Source of the DNA: Planctomycetota bacterium
GTDB taxonomy: Bacteria; Planctomycetota; UBA1135; GCA-002686595
Length of the DNA: 64,000 nucleotides
Direction: 5' to 3'
Assembly (NCBI GenBank): GCA_009691855.1
Contig: SIAI01000011.1
Coordinates: 1-64,000, forward strand
Below the pieces are notes generated by a model. That model made no database searches, was not told the DNA's origin, and saw only the letters and a list, made by a program, of their open reading frames with translations. The position numbers and the translations under genes were made by a program. This document shows, one piece after another, positions 28,539-35,944 of the stretch. How positions within the stretch are numbered: the stretch's first letter is position 1; each line of letters starts with the position of its first letter.

Positions 28539-29000
28539 ATGAAATTCCAGCACTCACTCGCCCTGCTCCCGCTCTTCGCGCTCAGCTTCGCGCCCGTGTT
28601 CAGGGCGCAGGACCCCCGCCCGCGGGGCGAGCACCAGGAGCACGAGACCGAACTCGGGCAGCACATGGAGAAGCTCGAGGACACGCTCAAGGGGCTACGC
28701 AAGAGCATGAAGGATCCGGCCACGTTGCCCGCAGCGCTGAGCGCTCTGGCCGAGATCGAAAGCCTCACCCTGCAGTGCAAGCTGCTCACGCCCGAGGCCG
28801 CGGCCAAGCTACCCGAGGCCGAGCGCGCAGCCTTTGTCACGGCCTACCGCCGCCAGATGGTCGACTTCCTCACGCACCAGCTCGAGCTCGAGGGCGCACT
28901 GCTCGACGGCGACCCGGCCAAGGTCAAGGCCGCCTTCGACAAGCTGCGCGAGATGGAAGATCCCTCGCACGAGCGCTTCGCGCCCGAAGAGGGCGACTGA
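28539..29000 (+). CDS. Exported cytochrome b562-like four-helix protein
   Basis: 153 residues: a signal peptide (1-23, cleavage after FRA) and a helical bundle. The pattern follows cytochrome b562: an N-terminal helix with M43 (GQHMEKLEDTLKGLRKSM) and a C-terminal helix with H144 (MEDPSHERFAP), the positions of the axial Met and His haem ligands. Length after cleavage (about 130) is a little over the E. coli protein (106). It would be a periplasmic b-type electron carrier, possibly a partner of the neighbouring exported oxidoreductase; haem binding is inferred from the ligand positions only. Confidence 0.65.
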   Translation: MKFQHSLALLPLFALSFAPVFRAQDPRPRGEHQEHETELGQHMEKLEDTLKGLRKSMKDPATLPAALSALAEIESLTLQCKLLTPEAAAKLPEAERAAFVTAYRRQMVDFLTHQLELEGALLDGDPAKVKAAFDKLREMEDPSHERFAPEEGD

Positions 29001-29054
29001 GAGCGTGAGCAAGAATCTCGCGCCGCTCCGGCGCGGGTGTTCTTGCTCACGCTC
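29001..29054 (+). terminator. Strong hairpin directly after the cytochrome b562-like gene
   Basis: A perfect 15-bp outer stem GAGCGTGAGCAAGAA / TTCTTGCTCACGCTC encloses an inner CGCGCCG/CGGCGCG stem and starts at the base after the stop codon. No T-tract follows. Confidence 0.6.
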
Positions 29055-29061
29055 GAACCCC

Positions 29062-29089
29062 CCTGGGCGCGAGTCCCTCGCGCCCCAGG
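29062..29089. terminator. Second GC-rich hairpin (CCTGGGCGCGAG type)
   Basis: CCTGGGCGCGAG / CTCGCGCCCCAGG with a 3-base loop and one bulge. The GGGCGCGAG core recurs in the hairpins at 30825 and 53845. The following 130 bases up to the IS110 element hold two further small inverted repeats (CCCGCC-GCA-GGCGGG near 29140; GGCTCG...CGAGCC near 29179) and no gene. Confidence 0.5.
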
Positions 29090-29232
29090 CCTCGAAGCTC
29101 GCCGTGGTTGGATTGTTGCTCACACTCTGAGCCTCGCTACCCGCCGCAGGCGGGCCTGGTCAGGAAAGAACAAGCACCGGCTCGTCAGGCCCGAGTCGGG
29201 CGAGCCTTTCTGAAGCGTTTGTTCTTTGGAAG

Positions 29233-29420
29233 GCGAGCATGTCGCGCGTGCGCCGGGAAAGAGACCGCTATCGCTCTGGTGCTTCGTGCCCGTCTCTGAG
29301 CCTGGTCTGCGGGTACCTGCGGCCTGGTCACTGGTGACGCCGCGCGAGCGGCGATCCCGTTTGGAAGAGTGTTTTTCTGCCGCCCCGCTCTCGGCGCTGC
29401 TCCTCAACCCGGAGGCAACG
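29233..29420 (+). ncRNA. Candidate IS110 bridge-RNA region
   Basis: The non-coding left end of the element is rich in short stems: GTCAC-TG-GTGAC and GCCGC-GCGA-GCGGC near 29330-29355, and two copies of GCCTGGTC near 29300 and 29327. The position and size fit the structured RNA that guides IS110 recombinases. No guide loops were matched to target or donor by inspection; this is inference from family knowledge. Confidence 0.35.
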
Positions 29421-30747
29421 ATGGCTGGATCATCAGAAGGCAAGCGCCGAGTTCCGTCGGCGATGGAACGGATCAACCTGGATGCGGCCGGCATCGACAG
29501 CGGCTCGGCCAGCCGCTTTGTGGCCGTTCCCGAGGATCGCGACGATCAGCCGGTGCGCGAGTTCGCGGCCTACAGCGCGGATCTGTACCGGCTCGCGGAC
29601 TGGCTGACGACGTGCGGTGTGCGCACGGTGGCGATGGAATCGACGGGGGTCTACTGGATCCCGTTGTTCCAGGTCCTGGAGGAGCGCGGCTTCGAAGTGC
29701 GCTGGGTGGACGCGCGCCGCGTGAAGAATGTGAGCGGTCGCAAGAGCGACGTCGCCGACTGTCAGTGGCTGCAGCAGTTGCACACGTACGGCCTGCTGAT
29801 GTCGGCCTTCCGTCCGGACGACGAGACGTGCGTGCTGCGCGCCTACATGCGCCAGCGCGACGGCTTGGTGCTGCAGGCCGCCCAGCACATCCAGCACATG
29901 CAGAAGGCGCTGGAGCTGATGAACGTGAAGCTGACCGAGGTCCTGTCGTACGTCACGGGTACCACGGGGATGGCGATCATCGACGACATCCTGGCTGGCA
30001 AGCGCGATCCGAAGCAGCTGGCCAAGCACCGCCACCCGCGCTGCAAGAATGACGAAGCGACGATCGCCAAGGCCCTGACCGGGCACTACCGAGCCGAGCA
30101 CGTCTTCGCGCTGCGCCAAGCGGTGATCGGCGAGTGCGCCGCCGAGATCGAGCGCTTCCTCGAACAGCACGGGCCAAGGGACGACGGTCGAATACCTCCA
30201 CCGCCGGAGCCACCGCCACGCGCATCGAAAAATGGCCTGGGCTTCGACGCCTACGCTCACCTCTTCCGCCTCGCCGGCGTCGACCTGACCGCGATCCCAG
30301 GGCTATCGACCACCTCGGTGTTGACGATTCTCGCCGAGACCGGCGTCGATGCGCGTCGTTGGCGCTCGGGGAAAGCCTTCGCCTCCTGGCTGGGGCTCTG
30401 CCCGAACAACCGCGTCTCCGGCGGCAAGGTCCTGTCGTCACGCTCCCAGCCCTGCGTCAACCGCGCAGCACGTGTCTTCCGCATGGCTGCCTACGGACTG
30501 CACCACGCCAAGAGCGCGCTCGGCGCCTACCACCGGCGAATGCAGGCCAAGCTCGGCGCCCCCAAGGCGATCACCGCCACCGACAAGCTCGCCTGCCTCT
30601 TCTACTCCATGCTCGCGACCAACGAGGTCCTTCGCCGACATCGGCCAAGAAGCCTACGAGCGCCTCTACCAAGCCAGAAGGCTCACCGGTCTCGAGCGCG
30701 CTGCCAAGCAGCTCGGCTACAAGCTCGTCCCAGGCCAGGGCACCTGA
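29421..30747 (+). pseudogene. IS110-family transposase (DEDD recombinase), frameshifted near the C-terminus
   Basis: It starts at ATG 29421 with GGAGG seven bases upstream. The N-terminal RuvC-like DEDD domain has GIDSGS, MESTGVYW and SDVADCQWLQQLHTYGLL. The C-terminal transposase_20-type domain has IPGLSTTSVLTILAETG and SWLGLCPNNRVSGGKV. After LACLFYSMLATNEV (about 30630) the expected ending appears one base out of frame as SFADIGQEAYERLYQARRL ... LERAAKQLGYKLV, stopping at 30747; the uncorrected frame instead runs on with unrelated residues to 30878. A single-base insertion between 30610 and 30630, or a programmed or sequencing frameshift, explains it. Corrected length is about 441 residues. 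Confidence 0.85.
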
Positions 30748-30824
30748 ACCGCTTGTTCTTTGGAAGCGCAGGAACGGGAAGGCCGCGCCTCGTCGGCACG
30801 GCCCTCTTGTGCGCTTTCGATCCC

Positions 30825-30842
30825 AGCGGGCGCGAGCCCGCT
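30825..30842 (-). terminator. Hairpin at the end of the beta-propeller cytochrome gene
   Basis: Perfect AGCGGGC-GCGA-GCCCGCT stem overlapping the TAG of the leftward gene. No T-tract. Confidence 0.4.
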
Positions 30843-33624
30843 ACGGGCGTTCGTTCGAGGGCACCTCGCGCAGCTTAGGGCGGCTCTTCGGATCGGCGGG
30901 GTTGCTGCCCCAGTCTAGCTCGTCGCGATCGAACCACGAGTCACGGTCGCGGTCGACGCCGATGCGCCGCTCGGAGACCTTGGGCACGACCGTGAAGGTC
31001 AGCTCCGAGCCGACGCCGGCCAGCGCCTCCAGCGCCGCGCGCGTGGCCGTCTCGGCCTTGCGGTCGGACTGGAAGGCGTTGGTGCCGGTGTAGTACCAGC
31101 CGCGCGCGAGCCCGGCCTGCTTGCCCTTCACCACCAGGCCCACCGTGCCTGCGTCGCCCAGAGCGATCATCGAGTCGAGCAGCGCGTCCTCGGCCACGCT
31201 CGGCGGGCCATCGAGCGTGAGCTGCGTGCCCACCGCCGCGTGCGTGGCCTGGCTGGTCGGACCCGGCGGCTCGAGCACCGAACCGGTCGAGCCCTGGCTC
31301 TGCGACACGCCCGAGAAGGCCAGCATGAAGGCCACCAGGTTGGCGGTCTGCTGGTTGCTGGCGACGTTGAACACCGGCTCGTTCACGAAGCGCTCGATCG
31401 AGTCCACCCCGCCGTCGTGCAGGTAGCCGAAGCCGGCCGTGGCCTGCGGTTGCGTGAGGTTGAAGCCCGTGCGCTCGTAGAGGTTGCGCAGCTGCGGGAT
31501 CTTCATGGTCACGTTGGTCAGGCCGTCCATCGACACCAGCGCAAGATGGTGTTCGCCGTTCGGCCCTACAGCGAAGGGCTGGTAGGTAAGGCCCTGTAGG
31601 CGATGGTCGGTGCCCCCGCCGGTCGGACGGGTGTGGCAAGAGACGCAGGCCAGCGCGCCCATGTCGAGTAGGTTCGGCGGGCGGAAGAGGCTCTGGCCTG
31701 CCACCGCGTTGCCGTTGGGTAGCGGCAAACCCGCCGGGCCGAAGCGCCCGGTGGTGAAGTGCCCAGGCAGCGGCAGGCTGGTGGGCAGCGAGTTGTCGAA
31801 GTTCCGGAACGGGTTGGGCGGGAAGTAGATCGTCGCCAGGAAGTCCTCGAACTCTTGCATCTCCGAGGCGCTCAGCGGCTGGTCGTCGCCCAGCAGGCCG
31901 AGGAAGGCGGGATTGAACTCCTCGATCCCGTCGCGGTCCCCGCGCCAGTGGTGCGGCTCCTTGCCGACGATGTCCTGCAGCGTCTGCGTGAGCATCGGGC
32001 CCTTCATCGGGTGCCAGTCCTCGAAGCCCGTGTCCAGCCCGGGCACGTTCGCGCCCAGGTTCTGGGTGTTGTCCACTTGCTTCATCCCGCCGGCCGGGTT
32101 GCCGAGGTCCCAGGCCAAGTGGTCCATGCGCGCGTCGATGTGACACGAGCCGCAGGACACCGCGCCCGTGCCCGAGGTCTTGCGCGTGTCGTAGAGGTGC
32201 TTGCGGCCGTTCTTGATCGCGGCCGGCGAGGGATCGAAGAAGCCCACGCGCGCGACCTCGAGCTCGCTGGCCGTGTTCACCACCGACAGCGAGCCGGCGA
32301 ACTTGTTGAGCACGTACAGCTGCGCGCGTGGCTCGTCCAGGGCCACGCCGGTCGGTCCCTCGCCGACCTCGATCGTCGGCGCCAGGCCGGCGCGCGCGCC
32401 GTTCTGGTCGAGCACGATCACGTTGTTCGAGCCCATGCCGCTGACGTAGGCGCGCGTGCCGGCCGCGTTCCATACGATGCCGCGCGGATCGCCCAGCGAC
32501 TTTGCGCGCTCGCTCTCGGGCAAGGTCGAACTGAGATAGTCGAGGTGCGGGTTCAGGTCGTCGAGCGCGATCAAGCCGAGGTTGCTGGGCAGGAAGCTCG
32601 CCAGCTCAGCGCGCACGAAGGTGCCGTTGGCCTTGGGCTCGAAGCGCCGGTCGTTGAGGGCCTCCGTGCCGACCACCGTGACCGCGCCCGAGGGGTGCAC
32701 GGCCAGGGCCATGTTCAGGTTCATCAGCCCGTCGGCGTAGGTCACCGCCAGGGTGGCGGCGTCGATCAGGGCCACGTCGTGGTCGAGCAGCGTCCAGCCA
32801 ACCGGGCGCCCGGAGAGCGCCGCCTGCGCTCCGCTGACCAGCGCCGTCCAGTCGCCGGCGTTGTCGTCGAGCCACTGCCCCGCGGCGTGCTGGCGCACTA
32901 TCAGCGCCACCGGCGGCGGCGTGGGCAGCCCACCCGCAATGGGCGGATCGAAGCCCGCGCCCGCGTTCGGCGGCGGATTCGCGCCCGCGTAGGGACCGGC
33001 CGGGTCGCTGACCACGTTGGGCGGAAAGCCGATGTTCATCACCGCGCCGCCACCCAACACCGTGGTGCGGTTGCCCGAGTCGAAGATCGCCGCGTACACG
33101 CTGCTGCCGTCCGCGCTCACCGCCAGCGCGCGCGGATCTTCGCCCTGGAGCGCGACGCGCGTGGGCGCCGCGGCCAGGTTGGCGGGATCGAACACCAGCA
33201 CCACGTTGGCCTGCGAGCAGGACACGAAGGCGCGCTGCGGCGTCCCGGCGAAGACCACGTCGGCGGGCTCGTCATCGGTGTCGAGCGTGGCCACCACGTT
33301 CCCGGCCGCGAGGCTGACGATGTTGATGGAGTCGGAGACGTGGTTCACCACCCAGACCTCGTCGTTGGTGCGCGCCCGCACCGAGACGGGATCGAGCCCC
33401 ACAGGGATCGCGGCGAGCGCGACCGGCGTCCCGCTGGTCAGATCGAAGACCTCCAGGCGGTTGTCGGCCGTGTTGACCGCCAGCAGCCGGGTGCGATCGG
33501 CGGTCATGGCCAGGGGCGATACGTGCGGCGTCTCCCAGTTCACGAGCGCGGTCTGGGCGCCGAGCGCGGAGCCCAGGGTGCAAACGAACAAGAGAACAGA
33601 CGGCTTCAGGGGGATTCGGGCCAC
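30841..33624 (-). CDS. Exported YVTN-type beta-propeller fused to di-haem cytochrome c
   Basis: 927 residues: a signal peptide (to about residue 22, GSALGA), then a YVTN/NHL-like beta-propeller (about 25-460; repeated VVNTA, VSADGSSVYAA, TRAYVSGMGSNNVIVLD). A c-type cytochrome part follows with two CXXCH sites, CGSCH near residue 491 and CVSCH near 661, in a peroxidase-like arrangement. The C-terminus ends with an acidic DRDRDSWFDRDELDWGSNPA loop like thrombospondin-type calcium sites. It probably acts in periplasmic electron transfer. GTG 33624 is chosen because GGAG lies about 10 bases upstream and the signal peptide follows directly. Divergent from the zinc dehydrogenase gene at 33791. Confidence 0.85.
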   Translation of the reverse strand: MARIPLKPSVLLFVCTLGSALGAQTALVNWETPHVSPLAMTADRTRLLAVNTADNRLEVFDLTSGTPVALAAIPVGLDPVSVRARTNDEVWVVNHVSDSINIVSLAAGNVVATLDTDDEPADVVFAGTPQRAFVSCSQANVVLVFDPANLAAAPTRVALQGEDPRALAVSADGSSVYAAIFDSGNRTTVLGGGAVMNIGFPPNVVSDPAGPYAGANPPPNAGAGFDPPIAGGLPTPPPVALIVRQHAAGQWLDDNAGDWTALVSGAQAALSGRPVGWTLLDHDVALIDAATLAVTYADGLMNLNMALAVHPSGAVTVVGTEALNDRRFEPKANGTFVRAELASFLPSNLGLIALDDLNPHLDYLSSTLPESERAKSLGDPRGIVWNAAGTRAYVSGMGSNNVIVLDQNGARAGLAPTIEVGEGPTGVALDEPRAQLYVLNKFAGSLSVVNTASELEVARVGFFDPSPAAIKNGRKHLYDTRKTSGTGAVSCGSCHIDARMDHLAWDLGNPAGGMKQVDNTQNLGANVPGLDTGFEDWHPMKGPMLTQTLQDIVGKEPHHWRGDRDGIEEFNPAFLGLLGDDQPLSASEMQEFEDFLATIYFPPNPFRNFDNSLPTSLPLPGHFTTGRFGPAGLPLPNGNAVAGQSLFRPPNLLDMGALACVSCHTRPTGGGTDHRLQGLTYQPFAVGPNGEHHLALVSMDGLTNVTMKIPQLRNLYERTGFNLTQPQATAGFGYLHDGGVDSIERFVNEPVFNVASNQQTANLVAFMLAFSGVSQSQGSTGSVLEPPGPTSQATHAAVGTQLTLDGPPSVAEDALLDSMIALGDAGTVGLVVKGKQAGLARGWYYTGTNAFQSDRKAETATRAALEALAGVGSELTFTVVPKVSERRIGVDRDRDSWFDRDELDWGSNPADPKSRPKLREVPSNERP

Positions 33625-33674
33625 GCAAGCACTCCGGGGATGGAGACGGACGGGACGTCGGCGCGCTGCGCGGG

Positions 33675-33698
33675 CCAATCATCCCTATTCCAATCATC
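33675..33698. promoter_or_regulatory. Direct repeat CCAATCATC x2 in a divergent promoter region
   Basis: Two exact 9-bp copies, at 33675-33683 and 33690-33698, spaced 15 bases start to start, in the 166 bases between the divergent cytochrome and dehydrogenase genes. This may be an operator. Confidence 0.25.
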
Positions 33699-33790
33699 GC
33701 CGCGCGCCGGCCAAGCGCAAGTGAAGCTTGTGCGGCGCCCCGTACTGGTTGCAGCAAGGAGCTCGGCCGCCGCTACCCTGGGGCTCCCAG

Positions 33791-34831
33791 ATGCGCGCCC
33801 TAGCCTTCCACGCTCCTTTCTCGCTGCGCTGCGAATCCGTGCCCGAGCCGCGCCTCGAGGCCCCCACCGACGTCCTGCTGCGCGTGGACCTGGCGGCGAT
33901 CTGCGGCTCGGATCTGCATGTCTACCGCGGGGTCGAGGCCGGCCTCGACGCGGGCACGGTCATGGGCCACGAATTCCTGGGCACGGTGATCGAGGCGGGT
34001 GCCGAGGTACGGCGCTGGAAGCCCGGCGCGCGCGTGGTGAGCCCCTTCAGCACCTCCTGCGGCGCGTGCTTCTTCTGTCGCCGCGCGCTGCCCAGCCGCT
34101 GCGAGATGGGGCAGCTGTTCGGCTGGGTCGAGCACGGTCGCGGCTTGCACGGTGGCCAGGCCGAGTACGTGCGCGTGCCGCTGGCCGACGCCACGCTGGT
34201 CGAGCTGCCGGCGGGGGTGCCCGAGGAGCAGGCGCTGCTCGCCGGCGACGTGCTCTCGACCGGCCTGTTCGCGGCCGAGAACGGCGGCGTGCAGCGCGAC
34301 GACCTGGTGTGCGTCCTGGGCTGCGGTCCGGTCGGGCTCGCCGCCGTGATCGGCGCGCTCAGCCTGGGCGCACGCAGCGTGATCGCGGTCGACTCCGTGC
34401 CCGAGCGCCGCGCGCTGGCCGAACGCTTCGGGGCCCAGGCCGTCGATCTCGGTTCGGCCGAGGCGCGCGTGCGCGCGGCCAGCGAGCAGCGCGGCGCGGA
34501 CGTGGTCCTGGAAGTCGTGGGCAGCCCGCAGGCGAGCGCGCTCGCCTACCAGCTGGTGCGCATCGGCGGCACGATCAGCGCGCCGGGCGTGCACAACGAG
34601 CCGACCTTCGCCTTCTCGCCCGGCAAGGTCTACGACAAGAACCTGACCTACCGCGCCGGCCGCGCGCCGGCGCGTGCGTACATGGAGCGCGTGCTGGCGC
34701 GTCTCGCCTCGGGGGGACTCGACGTGGCCGCGCTGTTCTCGCACCGCATGGCGCTGGAGGACGGCCCGCGCGGCTACGCGCTGTTCGACGAGAAGCGCGA
34801 GAACTGCACGAAGGTGCTGCTGAAGCCCTAG
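33791..34831 (+). CDS. Zinc-dependent alcohol/polyol dehydrogenase (MDR family)
   Basis: 346 residues. Catalytic zinc site: C38 in AICGSDLH and GHE (MGHEFLGTV). Structural zinc cysteines: SCGACFFCRRALPSRC. NAD(P)-binding motif: LGCGPVGLAAV. Length and layout match sorbitol/threonine/sugar dehydrogenases. It stands just before the sugar ABC transporter genes (opposite strand), at the left edge of the presumed fucose locus, so oxidation of the sugar or a pathway intermediate is likely. Candidate substrates are L-fucose or 2-keto-3-deoxy-L-fuconate; the sequence alone does not decide. Confidence 0.85.
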   Translation: MRALAFHAPFSLRCESVPEPRLEAPTDVLLRVDLAAICGSDLHVYRGVEAGLDAGTVMGHEFLGTVIEAGAEVRRWKPGARVVSPFSTSCGACFFCRRALPSRCEMGQLFGWVEHGRGLHGGQAEYVRVPLADATLVELPAGVPEEQALLAGDVLSTGLFAAENGGVQRDDLVCVLGCGPVGLAAVIGALSLGARSVIAVDSVPERRALAERFGAQAVDLGSAEARVRAASEQRGADVVLEVVGSPQASALAYQLVRIGGTISAPGVHNEPTFAFSPGKVYDKNLTYRAGRAPARAYMERVLARLASGGLDVAALFSHRMALEDGPRGYALFDEKRENCTKVLLKP

Positions 34832-34842
34832 GTTGAGTGTCC

Positions 34843-35061
34843 ATGGACAAGGACCACGATCTGTGGCGATGCGTGCGCACGCCGGCCGGGGTGAACGCCA
34901 TCGCTGCCCATGCGTCGTTTGCCGAGTCGCTCGACGACCGCCGCTCGTGGCGCCACATCTGGGAGTTGTGGCCGCTGTGGCCGCTGTTGCTGCTCGTCTG
35001 GCTCGTCGACGCTATTCGCCGCGCGCTCGCCAGCGATCGAGGGCCACGGCAGCGACGATGA
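34843..35061 (+). CDS. Possible small single-pass membrane protein
   Basis: 72 residues: a soluble N-terminus, then a tryptophan-rich hydrophobic segment (WELWPLWPLLLLVWLVDAI, about 41-59) and a basic tail, the layout of a small inner-membrane protein. It starts 11 bases after the zinc dehydrogenase stop and overlaps the end of the oppositely oriented permease gene by 50 bases. GTG 34837 is an alternative start. No family recognised; it may be a spurious frame. Confidence 0.35.
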   Translation: MDKDHDLWRCVRTPAGVNAIAAHASFAESLDDRRSWRHIWELWPLWPLLLLVWLVDAIRRALASDRGPRQRR

Positions 35062-35944
35062 TCACGCCGGTGACGAGCTCCTGCACCCAGTTGTCGAGGC
35101 CGAGTTTGGTGCAGCCGTTGTCCACCACGGTCATGATCAGCGCGCCGATCAGCGTGCCGCCGATCGAGCCCTCGCCGCCGGCCAGCGAGGCACCGCCGAT
35201 CACCGCCGCGGCGATGGCCTTGAGCTCGTAGCCCTGGGCCGTGGTCGGATCGCCCATCGAGAGGTAGGCGAGCTGCAGCACCGCCGCCACGCCGGCGCAG
35301 GCGACGCCCAGCACGTACACGAGGAGCTTCGTGCGCTCGACCGGCACGCCGCACAGCCGCGCGGTCTCCTGGTTCGAGCCGATGGCGACGGCGTGACGCC
35401 CGAAGACCGTGCGCTGCAGCGCGAAGGCCGACAGCGCGGCCAGCACCACCAGGATCCACACGCCCGCCGGCAAGAAGCCGCGCCCGGCCAGCATCAGCTT
35501 CCCGATCCAGCCCAGCTCGCCCGGATAGATCGGTTGGTTGTCGCCCACGCCCTTCGCCAGACCGCGCAGCGCGCCCCACAGCCCCAGCGTGACGATGAAG
35601 GGCGACAGGCGCGCGCGATTGACCAGCGTGCCTATCAGCGCGCCGATCGCCGCGCCGCTGAGCAGCGCGCACAGCGCCGCCAGGCTCGCCCCGCCGCCCG
35701 CGCGCAGCACCAGCGCCGCCACCATCGTGCCCAGCGCGATGGTGGAACCGACCGAGAGGTCGATGCCGCCCAGCACGATGATCCACGTCGCGCCCAGCGC
35801 CGCCGTGCCGACGACCGCCGTCTGCAGCAGCATCAGCTCTTGATTCGGCCACTGCGTGAAGGAGCGCCCACAGAGCAGCGCGAACAGCGTCCAGGTGGAG
35901 GCGAGGCCGAGCAGCGGACCGAGCGCGCGCAGCCAGGCCCTCAC
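35012..35944 (-). CDS. Ribose-type sugar ABC transporter permease
   Basis: 310 residues of the BPD_transp_2 (RbsC/AraH) family: about nine hydrophobic helices with the family signature WIIVLGGIDLSVGSTIALG and later YELKAIAAAVIGGASLAGG followed by GTLIGALI. It imports a monosaccharide across the inner membrane together with the ATPase and binding protein encoded upstream. GTG start at 35944 overlaps the ATPase stop (GTGA), so the two are translationally coupled. Last gene of the transporter operon. Confidence 0.92.
   Translation of the reverse strand: MRAWLRALGPLLGLASTWTLFALLCGRSFTQWPNQELMLLQTAVVGTAALGATWIIVLGGIDLSVGSTIALGTMVAALVLRAGGGASLAALCALLSGAAIGALIGTLVNRARLSPFIVTLGLWGALRGLAKGVGDNQPIYPGELGWIGKLMLAGRGFLPAGVWILVVLAALSAFALQRTVFGRHAVAIGSNQETARLCGVPVERTKLLVYVLGVACAGVAAVLQLAYLSMGDPTTAQGYELKAIAAAVIGGASLAGGEGSIGGTLIGALIMTVVDNGCTKLGLDNWVQELVTGVIIVAAVALDRWRARGE

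Larger units (their letters stand above)
29219..30766 (+). mobile_element. IS110-family insertion sequence, about 1.53 kb
   Basis: The element is bounded by 14-bp direct repeats TTGTTCTTTGGAAG at 29219-29232 and 30753-30766, 1534 bases apart. The transposase reading frame (corrected for one frameshift) stops at 30747, just inside the right repeat, while about 190 non-coding bases precede its start at 29421. There are no terminal inverted repeats, as expected for IS110. A long left non-coding end and minimal right end is the arrangement of IS110-group elements that encode a bridge RNA at the left end. Confidence 0.75.
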
